From NCBI RefSeq assembly GCF_013394655.1, contig NZ_CP053351.1:3512001-3576000 (forward strand): a stretch of 64,000 nt of DNA. The letters are read 5' to 3'. How positions within the stretch are numbered: the first letter of the stretch is position 1; each line of letters starts with the position of its first letter. Of the stretch, positions 43,056-51,728 are shown one piece after another. Under the pieces are notes generated by a model. That model did not search any database and had not been told where the DNA came from. It worked only from the letters and a program-made list of their open reading frames with translations. Origin of the DNA: Winogradskyella schleiferi (GTDB taxonomy: Bacteria; Bacteroidota; Bacteroidia; Flavobacteriales; Flavobacteriaceae). The position numbers and the translations under genes are program-made.

Positions 43056-43106
43056 GTTCTGGTTTGAGATACTGAATTAAATTCAGCATTAAGCCTTACA
43101 GGAACT
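43056..43106. repeat. Family E nested palindrome, tyrA / DAHP synthase gap
   Basis: CTGAATTAAATTCAG (inner) lies within outer arms GTTCTG .. CAGGAAC. Related CTGAA/TTCAG units are at 46165-46210 and 61970-61990. Confidence 0.5.
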
Positions 43107-43114
43107 TCCTTTTA

Positions 43115-43966
43115 TTATTGTATTCCGTTTAAAATATCTTTTATATGATTTGTATCTTTCATTTCGTTAAAAACCGCATCAAAATCTTCATCTTCCATCA
43201 GCTTTTTAAAATGTTGTAAATTTGAAATATATTCATTTAATGTTTCAATGACATTGGTCTTATTATGTTGAAAAATGGGTGTCCACATGGCTGGTGAACT
43301 TTTTGCCAAACGTACTGTACTTTCAAATCCACTACCTGCCATATCAAAAATATCGCGTTCATTTTTTTCTTTATCGATGACCGTTTTCCCTAACATAAAT
43401 GCACTGATATGTGATAAATGAGACACATAAGCAATATGTTTATCGTGTGCTTTTGGATTCATATATCGAATTCGCATGCCTAAATCCGAAAACAATTTCA
43501 AAGCTTTTTCTTGAAGCTTAAAAGCCGTTTCTTCAACCTCACAGATAATGTTGGTTTTGCTTTTATACAAATTATGAAGCGCTGCTCTTGGACCAGAATG
43601 TTCCGTACCTGCAATAGGATGCGCTGCCAAATAATTTCTGCGTTTGGGATGGTTTTTCACTGCAGCACAAATATCTTCTTTTGTTGAGCCAGCATCAAAC
43701 ACCAAGGCCTCATCTGAAATATGATCCAAAACTTTTGGTAAAACGCTTAGTGTTGCATCCACTGGAATTGCCAAAATGATCAAATCGGCACTTTCTAGAG
43801 CTTCAAACTTAGATTTATGATCAATAATTTTAAGATTTATGGCTTCGTCTAAATGGGTTTCTCTTTTGTCAATTCCATATATATTGCTTTCAGGATATAA
43901 TTTCTTAATATCCAAAGCGAAACTTCCACCGATTAATCCTACTCCTATTATAAAAATGTTATTCAT
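43115..43966 (-). CDS. tyrA: Prephenate dehydrogenase
   Basis: TyrA oxidatively decarboxylates prephenate to 4-hydroxyphenylpyruvate. The Rossmann motif MNNIFIIGVGLIGGSFALDI starts the protein, and HPIAGTEHSGP, AYVSHLSHISAFMLG and DMAGSGFESTVRLAKSSP are conserved. The frame is open upstream to 43996, but those ten codons would be a translation of the family A repeat (43967-44005); the ATG at 43966 fits the Rossmann fold. That gives 283 residues. Confidence 0.94.
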   Translation of the reverse strand: MNNIFIIGVGLIGGSFALDIKKLYPESNIYGIDKRETHLDEAINLKIIDHKSKFEALESADLIILAIPVDATLSVLPKVLDHISDEALVFDAGSTKEDICAAVKNHPKRRNYLAAHPIAGTEHSGPRAALHNLYKSKTNIICEVEETAFKLQEKALKLFSDLGMRIRYMNPKAHDKHIAYVSHLSHISAFMLGKTVIDKEKNERDIFDMAGSGFESTVRLAKSSPAMWTPIFQHNKTNVIETLNEYISNLQHFKKLMEDEDFDAVFNEMKDTNHIKDILNGIQ

Positions 43967-44005
43967 CCCATCTGTCTCTCTGAGACATCTTTCCAAAGGG
44001 AAGAA
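43967..44005. repeat. Family A repeat with a nested TGTCTC/GAGACA insert, abutting the tyrA start
   Basis: On the minus strand TTCTTCCCTTTGGAAAGA, TGTCTCAGAGAGACA, GATGGG and then the ATG. The outer parts are family A and the middle is an independent small palindrome. It ends directly at the tyrA start codon. Confidence 0.65.
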
Positions 44006-44179
44006 TTATCTCTGCTTATATATTTTTCCTTACAACAAAAATCAACTATCATACTGCTAATTTTAAATTTTCAATTCTTAATAGATTTACAACTGTAAAC
44101 CTAATTACTAAACTATGTACTTCTCACTTTGTACTTTTTTATTCAGCATTGACAACTGAGGTTGCGACTGTGAAACTTT

Positions 44180-45322
44180 TCACACTCTCGCAATCGCCTG
44201 TTTCAAAATTTCTTCTGTGGCGCACAATGAAAAACGCACATAACCCTCGCCATTACTCCCAAACACCGTTCCTGGTGTTATAAAAATGGAATGTTCTTTT
44301 AATACCAAATCAGTAAATTCTTCAGATTTTAAATGTGGCGGTAATTTGGCCCAAACGAACAATCCTGTGGCGTCTTTATCATACGTGCATTTAAGATTAT
44401 CTGCCAATTTCCAGATTAATTCCCGGCGCTGTTGGTAAACACTATTCAAACTTTGAAACCACATGTCTGAACATTTTAAAGCCTCGATAGCTCCTTTTTG
44501 AATGCCATAGAACATTCCAGAATCCATATTGCTTTTCACCCGTAAAACAGCATTTACAAATTCGTAATTCCCGACTAACATTCCTACGCGCCAACCAGCC
44601 ATATTAAAGGTCTTACTTAAAGAATTCAACTCTAAACAAACGTTTTTAGCATTTTTATATCTTAAAATACTGATGGGATTGTCATTCAACACAAAACTGT
44701 ATGGATTGTCATTCACGATTAAAATATCATGTCGTTTTCCGAATGCAATGACTTTATCATAGAACAAATTATCCGCATTACTACCTGTTGGCATATGTGG
44801 GTAATTGATCCACATAATTTTTACACGCTTTAGATTCATGCGTTCTAACTCCCCAAAATCTGGCAACCAATTTTGATCGGCCTTTAAATTGTAATAAACA
44901 GGTTTTGCTTCTAGCAATTTTGTTACAGCAGCATATGTTGGATAACCAGGATTTGGAACCAATACTTTATCACCTTTGTTCAAAAACGCCATAGAAATGT
45001 GCATTATTCCTTCCTTACTTCCCATTAAAGGCAACACTTCCGTTTGAGCACTTAAATCTACGCTATAATGTCTTTTATAAAAATTTGAAATTTCTGCTCT
45101 CAATTCTGGCAAGCCTTGATAACTTTGATATTGATGCGCTTTTTCATCCACCAAACAGTCTTGAAGCGCCATTGAAGCTTTTACAGGTGGCTCAAAATCC
45201 GGACTTCCAATTCCTAAATTTATGATTGGTTTTCCTTGCGCTTTTAAAAGTGCAACTTCCCTCAACTTTTTAGAAAAGTAGTATTCTTCTACGTTTTGTA
45301 ATCGTTTGGCTACTTCAATCAT
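44180..45322 (-). CDS. Class I/II PLP aminotransferase of the aromatic operon
   Basis: A fold-type I aminotransferase of 380 residues. The PLP lysine is in ELNSLSKTFNMAGWRVG; GIGSPDFEPP and the tyrosine/asparagine segment WINYPHMPTGS are typical, and RFSLC near the end binds the carboxylate. It overlaps pheA by four bases (ATGA), so it is translationally coupled. Position suggests transamination of phenylpyruvate and hydroxyphenylpyruvate (or prephenate), rather than a general aspartate role. Confidence 0.9.
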   Translation of the reverse strand: MIEVAKRLQNVEEYYFSKKLREVALLKAQGKPIINLGIGSPDFEPPVKASMALQDCLVDEKAHQYQSYQGLPELRAEISNFYKRHYSVDLSAQTEVLPLMGSKEGIMHISMAFLNKGDKVLVPNPGYPTYAAVTKLLEAKPVYYNLKADQNWLPDFGELERMNLKRVKIMWINYPHMPTGSNADNLFYDKVIAFGKRHDILIVNDNPYSFVLNDNPISILRYKNAKNVCLELNSLSKTFNMAGWRVGMLVGNYEFVNAVLRVKSNMDSGMFYGIQKGAIEALKCSDMWFQSLNSVYQQRRELIWKLADNLKCTYDKDATGLFVWAKLPPHLKSEEFTDLVLKEHSIFITPGTVFGSNGEGYVRFSLCATEEILKQAIARV

Positions 45323-46146
45323 CGTCTTCCATTTTTATATTCGCCTAAAACCTTAAAATTTTCTGCCATCAATTTCATAATGGAATTTGCTTTTTCATAA
45401 TCTTTATAAACTTCAAAAGTGACATCCACAAAAAAGGCATATTTCCATGGTGTTTCAATCTTTGGCAAGGATTGTATTTTAGTTAAATTAAGTTTACAGT
45501 CACTCAACACGTTTAAAATCGCTGCTAAACTTCCGCGTTTGTGATCCAATTCAAATTTCAACGACGCTTTATTAATTGTATTTATATCCTTATCCTCATG
45601 ATTTCGTTTTACAATTACAAAACGTGTTTCATTGTGTTTTATAGTCTGAATACTTTCTGCTAAAACATTCAGATGATATAATTCAGCTGCATTTTTACTG
45701 GCAATAGCTGCGATGCCTTTCAATTGTTGCTCTTTAATTTGTTTAGCGACATCTGCCGTGTCCTTAGCTTCCACCAGTTTTATATGTGGATAATTTTTAA
45801 AGAATACTTTACATTGTAACAACGCCATGGGATGCGAATGAACCTCTTTAATATCTTCAATATTCTGATTCGCCAAAGCCATTAAACAATGCTCAATGCC
45901 TAAATAATACTCACCTACGATACTCAACTGATGATTGTCAATAAGTGCATAATTAGGAATTATTGAACCTGCAATGGAATTTTCCAATGCCATAACAACT
46001 TCATCGGTCTGCATTTCCAACAACGAATTTATAACACCATCAAAAGACATGAACTCAACAACCTCAGCATCCGAATTGAAATAATTTTGGGCAACTATAT
46101 GATGAAATGAGCCTTTAATTCCTTGTATGGCTATTGGTTTTTTCAA
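45319..46146 (-). CDS. pheA: Prephenate dehydratase
   Basis: PheA converts prephenate to phenylpyruvate. The periplasmic-binding-like catalytic region (about 1-180) includes IQGIKGSFHHIVAQNYF, ALENSIAGSIIPNYALI and the NETRFVIV (TRF) motif. The C-terminal ACT domain (about 190-275; FELDHKRGSLAAILNVLSDC, KIQSLPKIETPWKYAFFVDV) binds phenylalanine, including an ESRP-like segment read here as SLPK. It has no fused chorismate mutase. It heads the operon and is preceded by the attenuator at 46236-46356. Confidence 0.93.
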   Translation of the reverse strand: MKKPIAIQGIKGSFHHIVAQNYFNSDAEVVEFMSFDGVINSLLEMQTDEVVMALENSIAGSIIPNYALIDNHQLSIVGEYYLGIEHCLMALANQNIEDIKEVHSHPMALLQCKVFFKNYPHIKLVEAKDTADVAKQIKEQQLKGIAAIASKNAAELYHLNVLAESIQTIKHNETRFVIVKRNHEDKDINTINKASLKFELDHKRGSLAAILNVLSDCKLNLTKIQSLPKIETPWKYAFFVDVTFEVYKDYEKANSIMKLMAENFKVLGEYKNGRR

Positions 46147-46164
46147 TTTTTTTTCTTTTTATTA

Positions 46165-46210
46165 GATCCTGAAATACTGAAACAAATTCAGCACTAGTAA
46201 ATTCAGGATC
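46165..46210. repeat. Family E nested palindrome between attenuator and pheA
   Basis: The outer arms GATCCTGAAAT and ATTCAGGATC enclose CTGAAACAAATTCAG. It lies between the attenuator terminator and the pheA start, so it is present only in read-through mRNA. Confidence 0.6.
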
Positions 46211-46235
46211 ATATCAGCTTTTAAAACGTTGCTAT

Positions 46236-46300
46236 AAAAAAAGTCCCGATCAAATCGAGACTTTATAATTTATATTTTAAATAAAACATACTAAGTCTCG
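46236..46300 (-). promoter_or_regulatory. Attenuator of the pheA-aminotransferase-tyrA-DAHP synthase operon
   Basis: On the minus strand the terminator is AAGTCTCG (46263-46256), loop ATTTGAT, CGGGACTT (46248-46241) and a T-run. Upstream, CGAGACTT (46300-46293) is perfectly complementary to the first terminator arm and would form a mutually exclusive antiterminator. The antiterminator has eight Watson-Crick pairs; the terminator has seven plus one G-U. The antiterminator arm starts five bases after the leader peptide stop codon, where a terminating ribosome would cover it. This is the classical ribosome-mediated attenuation layout. Confidence 0.88.
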
Positions 46301-46305
46301 TTCCT

Positions 46306-46356
46306 TTAGCTAAAAAAGAAATAAAACCAGTTGTAATATGTTTTAGATATATTCAT
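46306..46356 (-). CDS. Aromatic amino acid leader peptide (16 residues)
   Basis: ATG at 46356 to TAA at 46306 encodes MNISKTYYNWFYFFFS. Eight of 16 residues are aromatic (three Tyr, one Trp, four Phe), clustered in ten consecutive codons. It precedes the terminator/antiterminator pair upstream of pheA. Shortage of charged tRNA-Phe, -Tyr or -Trp should stall the ribosome and leave the antiterminator arm free. Multi-amino-acid control suits an operon containing DAHP synthase. No Shine-Dalgarno sequence is visible, as is usual in Bacteroidota. Confidence 0.88.
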   Translation of the reverse strand: MNISKTYYNWFYFFFS

Positions 46357-46527
46357 ATTTTTCCACATCGGTGGATATCTGTAATTAAGTGGCTAATGTA
46401 ATTATTATTTTTACAAATCAAAATTGTTGTATTGTTTTTTTAGGTATTATTCTAAAGTTTTAAAGATTTATCAATAATTGCAATACAATATTCGGAATTA
46501 CTTATTTTTGAACAAATTTCTATTTAT
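46357..46527. other. AT-rich intergenic spacer, attenuator / gldA
   Basis: The spacer separates the divergent pheA operon and gldA and must hold both promoters. I see no convincing TTTG-N19-TAnnTTTG pair on either strand, and no repeats. Confidence 0.5.
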
Positions 46528-47421
46528 ATGTCCATCGAAGTTCAGAACATTACCAAATTATATAAAGATCAAAAAGCACTTAATGATGTTTCTTTTAAGG
46601 TAAAAGATGCTGAAATTGTTGGTTTCTTGGGCCCAAATGGTGCCGGAAAATCAACTATGATGAAAATTCTAACGACTTATATTGAAGCTTCTGAGGGCTC
46701 TGCCAATGTGAATGGTTTTGATGTAACTTCAGATAAAAAAAACGTCCAGAGCAGTGTTGGGTATTTGCCGGAACATAATCCGCTTTATACCGACTTATAT
46801 GTCAAGGAATATTTGAATTTCAATGCAAATGTTTATGGCACCCCAAAGTCACGTATTGAAGAAGTCATTCAAATGACAGGGTTAACACCAGAAGCGCATA
46901 AAAAAATCAGTCAGCTATCTAAAGGTTATCGACAACGTGTTGGTTTGGCAAACGCCCTTTTGCATAATCCTGAGGTATTGATTCTAGATGAACCTACTAC
47001 GGGTTTAGATCCCAATCAATTGGTGGATATTAGACATCTAATAAAGACTATTGGTAAAGAAAAAACCGTGTTCCTATCTACGCATATTATGCAAGAAGTT
47101 GAAGCCATGTGCGACCGCGTGATTATTATTAATAAAGGCAAAATTGTTGCCGATAAATATTTAGCGGATTTAAGAGAGGGTCAACAACAAATTGTCATCG
47201 TAGAATTTGACTATAGGGTTGAAGATGCATTTCTTTTGAAACTACCAAAGGTCACTTCCGTAAAAAACACACACGGTTTTATATATGAAATCACGTTTTC
47301 TACTAAAGATGATATGCGTTCCCATGTGTTTGATTTTGCACACGATAATGAGTTAAAGATTCTTCAACTGAATCAGAAAAATGCGAGTTTAGAGAGTTTG
47401 TTTCGGGAATTAACGAGTTAG
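46528..47421 (+). CDS. gldA: Gliding motility ABC transporter ATP-binding subunit GldA
   Basis: An ABC ATPase of 297 residues: Walker A GPNGAGKSTMMK, signature LSKGYRQRVGLANAL, Walker B VLILDEPTTGLDP and H-loop STHIMQEV. The opening MSIEVQNITKLYKDQKALND and GYLPEHNPLYTDLYVKEYL match GldA, which works with the membrane subunits GldF and GldG (not in the window) in flavobacterial gliding. The C-terminal about 80 residues form the usual regulatory extension. Confidence 0.92.
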   Translation: MSIEVQNITKLYKDQKALNDVSFKVKDAEIVGFLGPNGAGKSTMMKILTTYIEASEGSANVNGFDVTSDKKNVQSSVGYLPEHNPLYTDLYVKEYLNFNANVYGTPKSRIEEVIQMTGLTPEAHKKISQLSKGYRQRVGLANALLHNPEVLILDEPTTGLDPNQLVDIRHLIKTIGKEKTVFLSTHIMQEVEAMCDRVIIINKGKIVADKYLADLREGQQQIVIVEFDYRVEDAFLLKLPKVTSVKNTHGFIYEITFSTKDDMRSHVFDFAHDNELKILQLNQKNASLESLFRELTS

Positions 47422-47457
47422 AAAAACCCTTTTGATAACTATGGGAATAGCCTTACT

Positions 47458-47487
47458 ACTTCGACTGCACTCAGCACAAGGTCGAGA
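47458..47487. repeat. Family I repeat, gldA-pta gap
   Basis: ACTTCGACTGCACTCAGC then ACAAGGTCGAG is an inverted-orientation copy of the repeat in paaA (1731-1750) and the paa leader (253-272). Confidence 0.55.
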
Positions 47488-47552
47488 ATGAAATCTTACT
47501 CACATAACTATATTTTATATGGAATGACTAACTTAGCCCTACAAAACTTAAA

Positions 47553-47633
47553 AAAATTGGTTAACCAATTTTAATTCTTATTTTTATACATGACAAATAT
47601 CATCTTTAAAAAATCAAATCCGTATTAAATTTG
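47553..47633 (+). promoter_or_regulatory. Palindromic operator candidate and pta-ackA promoter
   Basis: AAAATTGGTTAACCAATTTT (47553-47572) is a perfect 20-bp palindrome whose core TGGT-TA-ACCA resembles GntR/FadR-type operators. TAAATTTG (47626-47633) matches the -7 consensus, placing the palindrome about 55-80 bases upstream of the inferred start, an activator-like position. The 299-bp gap otherwise holds the family I repeat. Confidence 0.5.
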
Positions 47634-47720
47634 CACGCCACTCTGCCGAATGCAATTGGGTAAAAACGCTTTTATTAATACTACGAAATAACGTATTTTG
47701 ACGATATAACACAAAAATCA

Positions 47721-49811
47721 ATGAGCAAAGGAATTTATGTAGCAACAATAGAACCAAACAGCGGAAAATCCGTTGTGGTTTTAGGACTTATGCGTATGCT
47801 TTTAGGAAAAACCGCAAAAGTGGGATATTTTAGACCCATTATAGAAGACACCAAAAAAGGCGAACTGGATAACCATATAAATACTGTTTTATCGCATTTT
47901 GAACTCGATATAAACTACAAAAAAACATATGCTTTCACCCGAACTGAAACACTCGATTTATACAATAAGGGCAAAGCGGGAAAGGTCATTGACGAAATTA
48001 TAAAAAAATACAAATACCTTGAAGAACGATTTGATTTCATTCTCGTCGAAGGCACCGATTTTTCCAATGAGAATACCAATTTAGAACTGGATATTAATAT
48101 TTTAATCTCTAAAAACCTTGGTCTACCTGTAATCATAGTCGCCAATGGCCATAAAAAGACACAGGATACCATTGTAGAGAATATCCAATTTGCGTACAAC
48201 TCATTTAAAGAAGAGGTTGAAGTCCTATCTATAATTACCAATAAAGTTAATCCTGATGAACTTGAAACTTTAAAACCACGTTTATCAGAGCGCATAAAAG
48301 CAGATACCAATATATCTGTAATCCCAACAATCAAGAGTTTATCATCGCCAACAATCAAGGAAATTGCTAAAGCTTTAAATGGTACTATTCTCTTTGGTGA
48401 AGAAATGATCAATAATCAATCAGAAAACTTTGGTGTTGGCGCTATGCAATTACGAAATTATCTAACCCATTTAAAGGATAATACTTTGGTCATTACACCT
48501 GGTGATAGAGCCGATATTATCTTGGGTGCGTTACAAGCCAATATTTCAAAAAATTACCCAAAAATATCTGGAATTGTGCTTACTGGCGGCTTAATTCCTG
48601 AAAAACCAATTCTAAAACTCATTGAAGGCCTGTCTAGCATTTCCCCCATTGTCAGTGTAAAAGACGGCACTTTTAGCGTTACAAATTCCATTGGTAAAAT
48701 TAAATCTAAAATATACGCTGAAAACATTGAAAAAATAGAAACCTCCATCGCTACGTTTGAAATGCATGTGGATACTGATAAACTCTCTAATGATCTGATC
48801 ACCTTTGAATCTGAAGGTTTTACACCAAGAATGTTTCAATATAATTTATTACAGCAGGCCTTAAAGGACAAGAAACATATTGTGCTTCCTGAAGGTTATG
48901 ACGAACGTGTCTTACGAGCTTCGGCACGATTAATTGATGCTCAGGTGGTAGATTTGACTTTAATTGGCGATAAAGACAAAATTCTAGAACGTATAAAGAA
49001 GTTAGACATTCCTTTAGACACTAAAAAAATCAATATTGTTTCGCCGCAACAATCCGAACATTTTGATGATTACGTGCATACTTTTTATGAATTGAGAAAA
49101 CATAAAAATGTCAACTTAGATATGGCAAAAGATGCTATGTCTGATGTCTCATACTTTGCAACGATGATGATTTATAAAGGTCATGCGGATGGTATGGTTT
49201 CGGGAGCCGCTCATACCACAGCCCACACGTTGCGTCCAGCGTTGCAATTCATAAAAACAAAACCAGGCGTAAAAATTGTATCCTCCGTATTCTTTATGTG
49301 TTTGGAAGATCGTATTTCCATATTTGGAGACTGCGCCATAAACCCAAATCCAAATGCTGAAGAATTAGCGGAAATAGCCATATCATCTGCTAAAACAGCT
49401 GAAGATTTTGGCATCAATCCAAAAGTAGCGTTGTTAAGCTATTCTTCTGGTGCTTCTGGAAAAGGCGAAGAAGTAGATAAAGTAAGAAAAGCTACAGAAA
49501 TTGCAAAAGCACAAGCGCCACATTTAAAAATTGAAGGGCCAATACAATACGATGCTGCAGTAGATATGCGAATTGGAAAAAGTAAATTACCTGATTCTGA
49601 AGTGGCAGGACAGGCAAGTGTTTTGATCTTTCCAGACTTAAACACAGGAAATAACACCTATAAAGCCGTACAAAGAGAAACAGGTGCCTTGGCCATTGGA
49701 CCAATGTTACAAGGCCTAAATAAACCCGTAAACGATTTAAGTAGAGGCTGTACCACAGACGACATCTACAGTACCGTAATTATAACGGCTATTCAAGCCC
49801 AACAATTTTAA
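47721..49811 (+). CDS. pta: Phosphate acetyltransferase (long form with N-terminal P-loop/DRTGG domains)
   Basis: Pta interconverts acetyl-CoA and acetyl phosphate. An N-terminal P-loop-like domain (about 1-210; YVATIEPNSGKSVVVLGLMR) leads to a DRTGG domain (about 215-335) and the catalytic PTA domain (about 370-696; LPEGYDERVLRAS, GDCAINPNPNAEELAEIAI, SYSSGASGKGEEVDKVR). The 696-residue length matches the E. coli long type. Three bases separate it from ackA. Confidence 0.95.
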   Translation: MSKGIYVATIEPNSGKSVVVLGLMRMLLGKTAKVGYFRPIIEDTKKGELDNHINTVLSHFELDINYKKTYAFTRTETLDLYNKGKAGKVIDEIIKKYKYLEERFDFILVEGTDFSNENTNLELDINILISKNLGLPVIIVANGHKKTQDTIVENIQFAYNSFKEEVEVLSIITNKVNPDELETLKPRLSERIKADTNISVIPTIKSLSSPTIKEIAKALNGTILFGEEMINNQSENFGVGAMQLRNYLTHLKDNTLVITPGDRADIILGALQANISKNYPKISGIVLTGGLIPEKPILKLIEGLSSISPIVSVKDGTFSVTNSIGKIKSKIYAENIEKIETSIATFEMHVDTDKLSNDLITFESEGFTPRMFQYNLLQQALKDKKHIVLPEGYDERVLRASARLIDAQVVDLTLIGDKDKILERIKKLDIPLDTKKINIVSPQQSEHFDDYVHTFYELRKHKNVNLDMAKDAMSDVSYFATMMIYKGHADGMVSGAAHTTAHTLRPALQFIKTKPGVKIVSSVFFMCLEDRISIFGDCAINPNPNAEELAEIAISSAKTAEDFGINPKVALLSYSSGASGKGEEVDKVRKATEIAKAQAPHLKIEGPIQYDAAVDMRIGKSKLPDSEVAGQASVLIFPDLNTGNNTYKAVQRETGALAIGPMLQGLNKPVNDLSRGCTTDDIYSTVIITAIQAQQF

Positions 49812-49814
49812 ACC

Positions 49815-50999
49815 ATGCATCAAATATTAGTATTAAACTCTGGTAGTTCTTCTTTAAAATTTCAACTCTTCTTAATGCCTGATGAAACCGTTTTGTGTTC
49901 TGGTATTATTGAACGTATAGGGTTAGATGATGCTAAATTTATCTGCAAAACGGAGGAATCTATAATTGAATTGGTTACTCCAATTGCAAATCATAAAGAA
50001 GCCCTTCAATTATTGGCCAATCAATTATTGAACGAAAAAACAGGAATTATAAAATCTGCCGACGATATTGAAATTGTTGGCCACCGCGTTGTGCATGGAG
50101 GAAAGTACTTTAACAATTACGCAGAGATAACTAATGATGTTAAAGAAAAAATTGCGTCCTTGGAATCACTAGCTCCACTCCATAATCCTGCAAATTTAGA
50201 AGGCATTATAGTGGCAGAAGCCATTTTCAAAAATGCCAAACAAGTAGCCGTATTTGATACCGCTTTTCATCAAACTATACCAGAACATGCTTATAAATAC
50301 GCCTTACCGAATGCGTATTCAGACGAGATAAGAGTCTATGGATTTCATGGTACTAGCCATAAATATGTGAGCGAAAAAGCTATTGACCATTTGGGTAAAA
50401 AAGACACGAAAATTCTTACCATCCATTTAGGGAACGGCTGCAGTATGTCTGCTATAAAAAATGGTAAATGTATTGATCATTCTATGGGATTTTCACCAAC
50501 TAATGGTTTAATAATGGGCACACGATCTGGTGATATTGATTGGAGTGTCATTTTTTATTTAGCTGAAAAATTTGATTTGAACTTTAAAGAGGTCAACAAC
50601 TTGCTCCAAAAGAAAAGCGGTATGTTAGGATTGACTGGCCTTAGTGATTTGAGGGATATTCAAGAAAAAGCCGAAAATGGAGACGAGGCCTGCCAATTAG
50701 CTCTTAAAATGAATGCCTATCGTATTAAAAAATATATCGGAAGTTATGCTGCCATTCTTAATGGTTTAGATGCTATTGTTTTTACCGCAGGAATTGGTGA
50801 AAACTCCAGTTTATTAAGAGCCTCGATTTGTGAAAATCTCGACTTTTTAGGGATAAACTTAGATGTTGAAAAAAATAATGAGCGACTTAGCAGCATTAGA
50901 CCAATAAATACTGAAGATTCAAAAGTAAAAATATTAGTTATACCAACGAATGAAGAATTAGAAATCGCAAAACAATCGTTTAATTTACTGAAAGAATAA
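49815..50999 (+). CDS. ackA: Acetate kinase
   Basis: AckA forms ATP from acetyl phosphate. The ASKHA-fold signatures VLNSGSSSLKFQLF, GHRVVHGGKYF, FDTAFHQTIPEHAY, FHGTSHKYVS, MGFSPTNGLIMGTRSGDIDW and FTAGIGENSSLLR are all present; 394 residues. It is co-transcribed with pta. Its last 15 bases overlap the end of the convergent DUF2807 gene. Confidence 0.97.
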   Translation: MHQILVLNSGSSSLKFQLFLMPDETVLCSGIIERIGLDDAKFICKTEESIIELVTPIANHKEALQLLANQLLNEKTGIIKSADDIEIVGHRVVHGGKYFNNYAEITNDVKEKIASLESLAPLHNPANLEGIIVAEAIFKNAKQVAVFDTAFHQTIPEHAYKYALPNAYSDEIRVYGFHGTSHKYVSEKAIDHLGKKDTKILTIHLGNGCSMSAIKNGKCIDHSMGFSPTNGLIMGTRSGDIDWSVIFYLAEKFDLNFKEVNNLLQKKSGMLGLTGLSDLRDIQEKAENGDEACQLALKMNAYRIKKYIGSYAAILNGLDAIVFTAGIGENSSLLRASICENLDFLGINLDVEKNNERLSSIRPINTEDSKVKILVIPTNEELEIAKQSFNLLKE

Positions 51000-51728
51000 T
51001 TGACCAGTATAGAAACGCTCTACATCTACTATTGAAGGTTGATTGACTGAAATTAAATCACCTGTTCCTCTGAGTTCGCCAGATATGGATTGCCGTGGAT
51101 TGACAACCATATCGTTACCACCACGATGAAAAATAGTAACGTTTTGAGCAATTAAGTTTTCCCCTTCAAAGCGACTTGCTCCAGCATAAAACCCAACAAA
51201 CAAGGTCTCCACTTCGCCATCAATAAAAAAGAATGACAGATTGTTAGACACAATTTTAAGGTTATCGGAGTTAATAGTTAATCTAAAATCGCCAACTGTA
51301 AATTCATTTTCAGCATTAAAATCTTCAGAATACAGGTTTAAAGTGTCATAATTCAAAATACCATCTGATGTTACATCATATTGTGAAGAGGTTCTTATTT
51401 CTATAATATTTGGTGCTTCAATATAAATTTTTGTGATCCCATAATCCCTTACGTAATTACAGGAATTATTATCCGTCAACACCAATTGATTTCCTCTAAC
51501 TTCAACCTCAACATCATTAAGCAAATTTTCACCTGTTTCAACAGTCACTTTATAGTTTGGTGCTTCTTTGATTATTAACTCAATATCCCTATTGACTAAA
51601 ATCCGTTCAAAACTTGAAACTGGAATTTCCTGTTGAATGATATTTCCAGAAGTTTGAAAACAATCGTTGGCATCTTCGCTGTTGCAAGAGACAATTAAAA
51701 GACTCAGTAAGTACACTACTTTTTTCAT
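50985..51728 (-). CDS. Lipoprotein with head-GIN (DUF2807) domain
   Basis: The protein has 247 residues with a lipoprotein signal (VVYLLSLLIVSC, Cys at about 15). A DUF2807 beta-helix domain covers about 35-235 (VPVSSFERILVNRDIELIIK-type opening; repeated short beta turns such as YDVTSDGILNYDTLNLYSED). Such proteins are surface-exposed and sometimes labelled auto-transporter adhesins; their function is unproven. It overlaps the upstream PagL-like gene by ATGA and converges on ackA. Confidence 0.85.
   Translation of the reverse strand: MKKVVYLLSLLIVSCNSEDANDCFQTSGNIIQQEIPVSSFERILVNRDIELIIKEAPNYKVTVETGENLLNDVEVEVRGNQLVLTDNNSCNYVRDYGITKIYIEAPNIIEIRTSSQYDVTSDGILNYDTLNLYSEDFNAENEFTVGDFRLTINSDNLKIVSNNLSFFFIDGEVETLFVGFYAGASRFEGENLIAQNVTIFHRGGNDMVVNPRQSISGELRGTGDLISVNQPSIVDVERFYTGQLFFQ

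Noticed and set aside
43967..43996. Upstream extension of TyrA by ten residues
   Set aside because: Those codons are a translation of the family A repeat; the Rossmann motif begins at the ATG at 43966.
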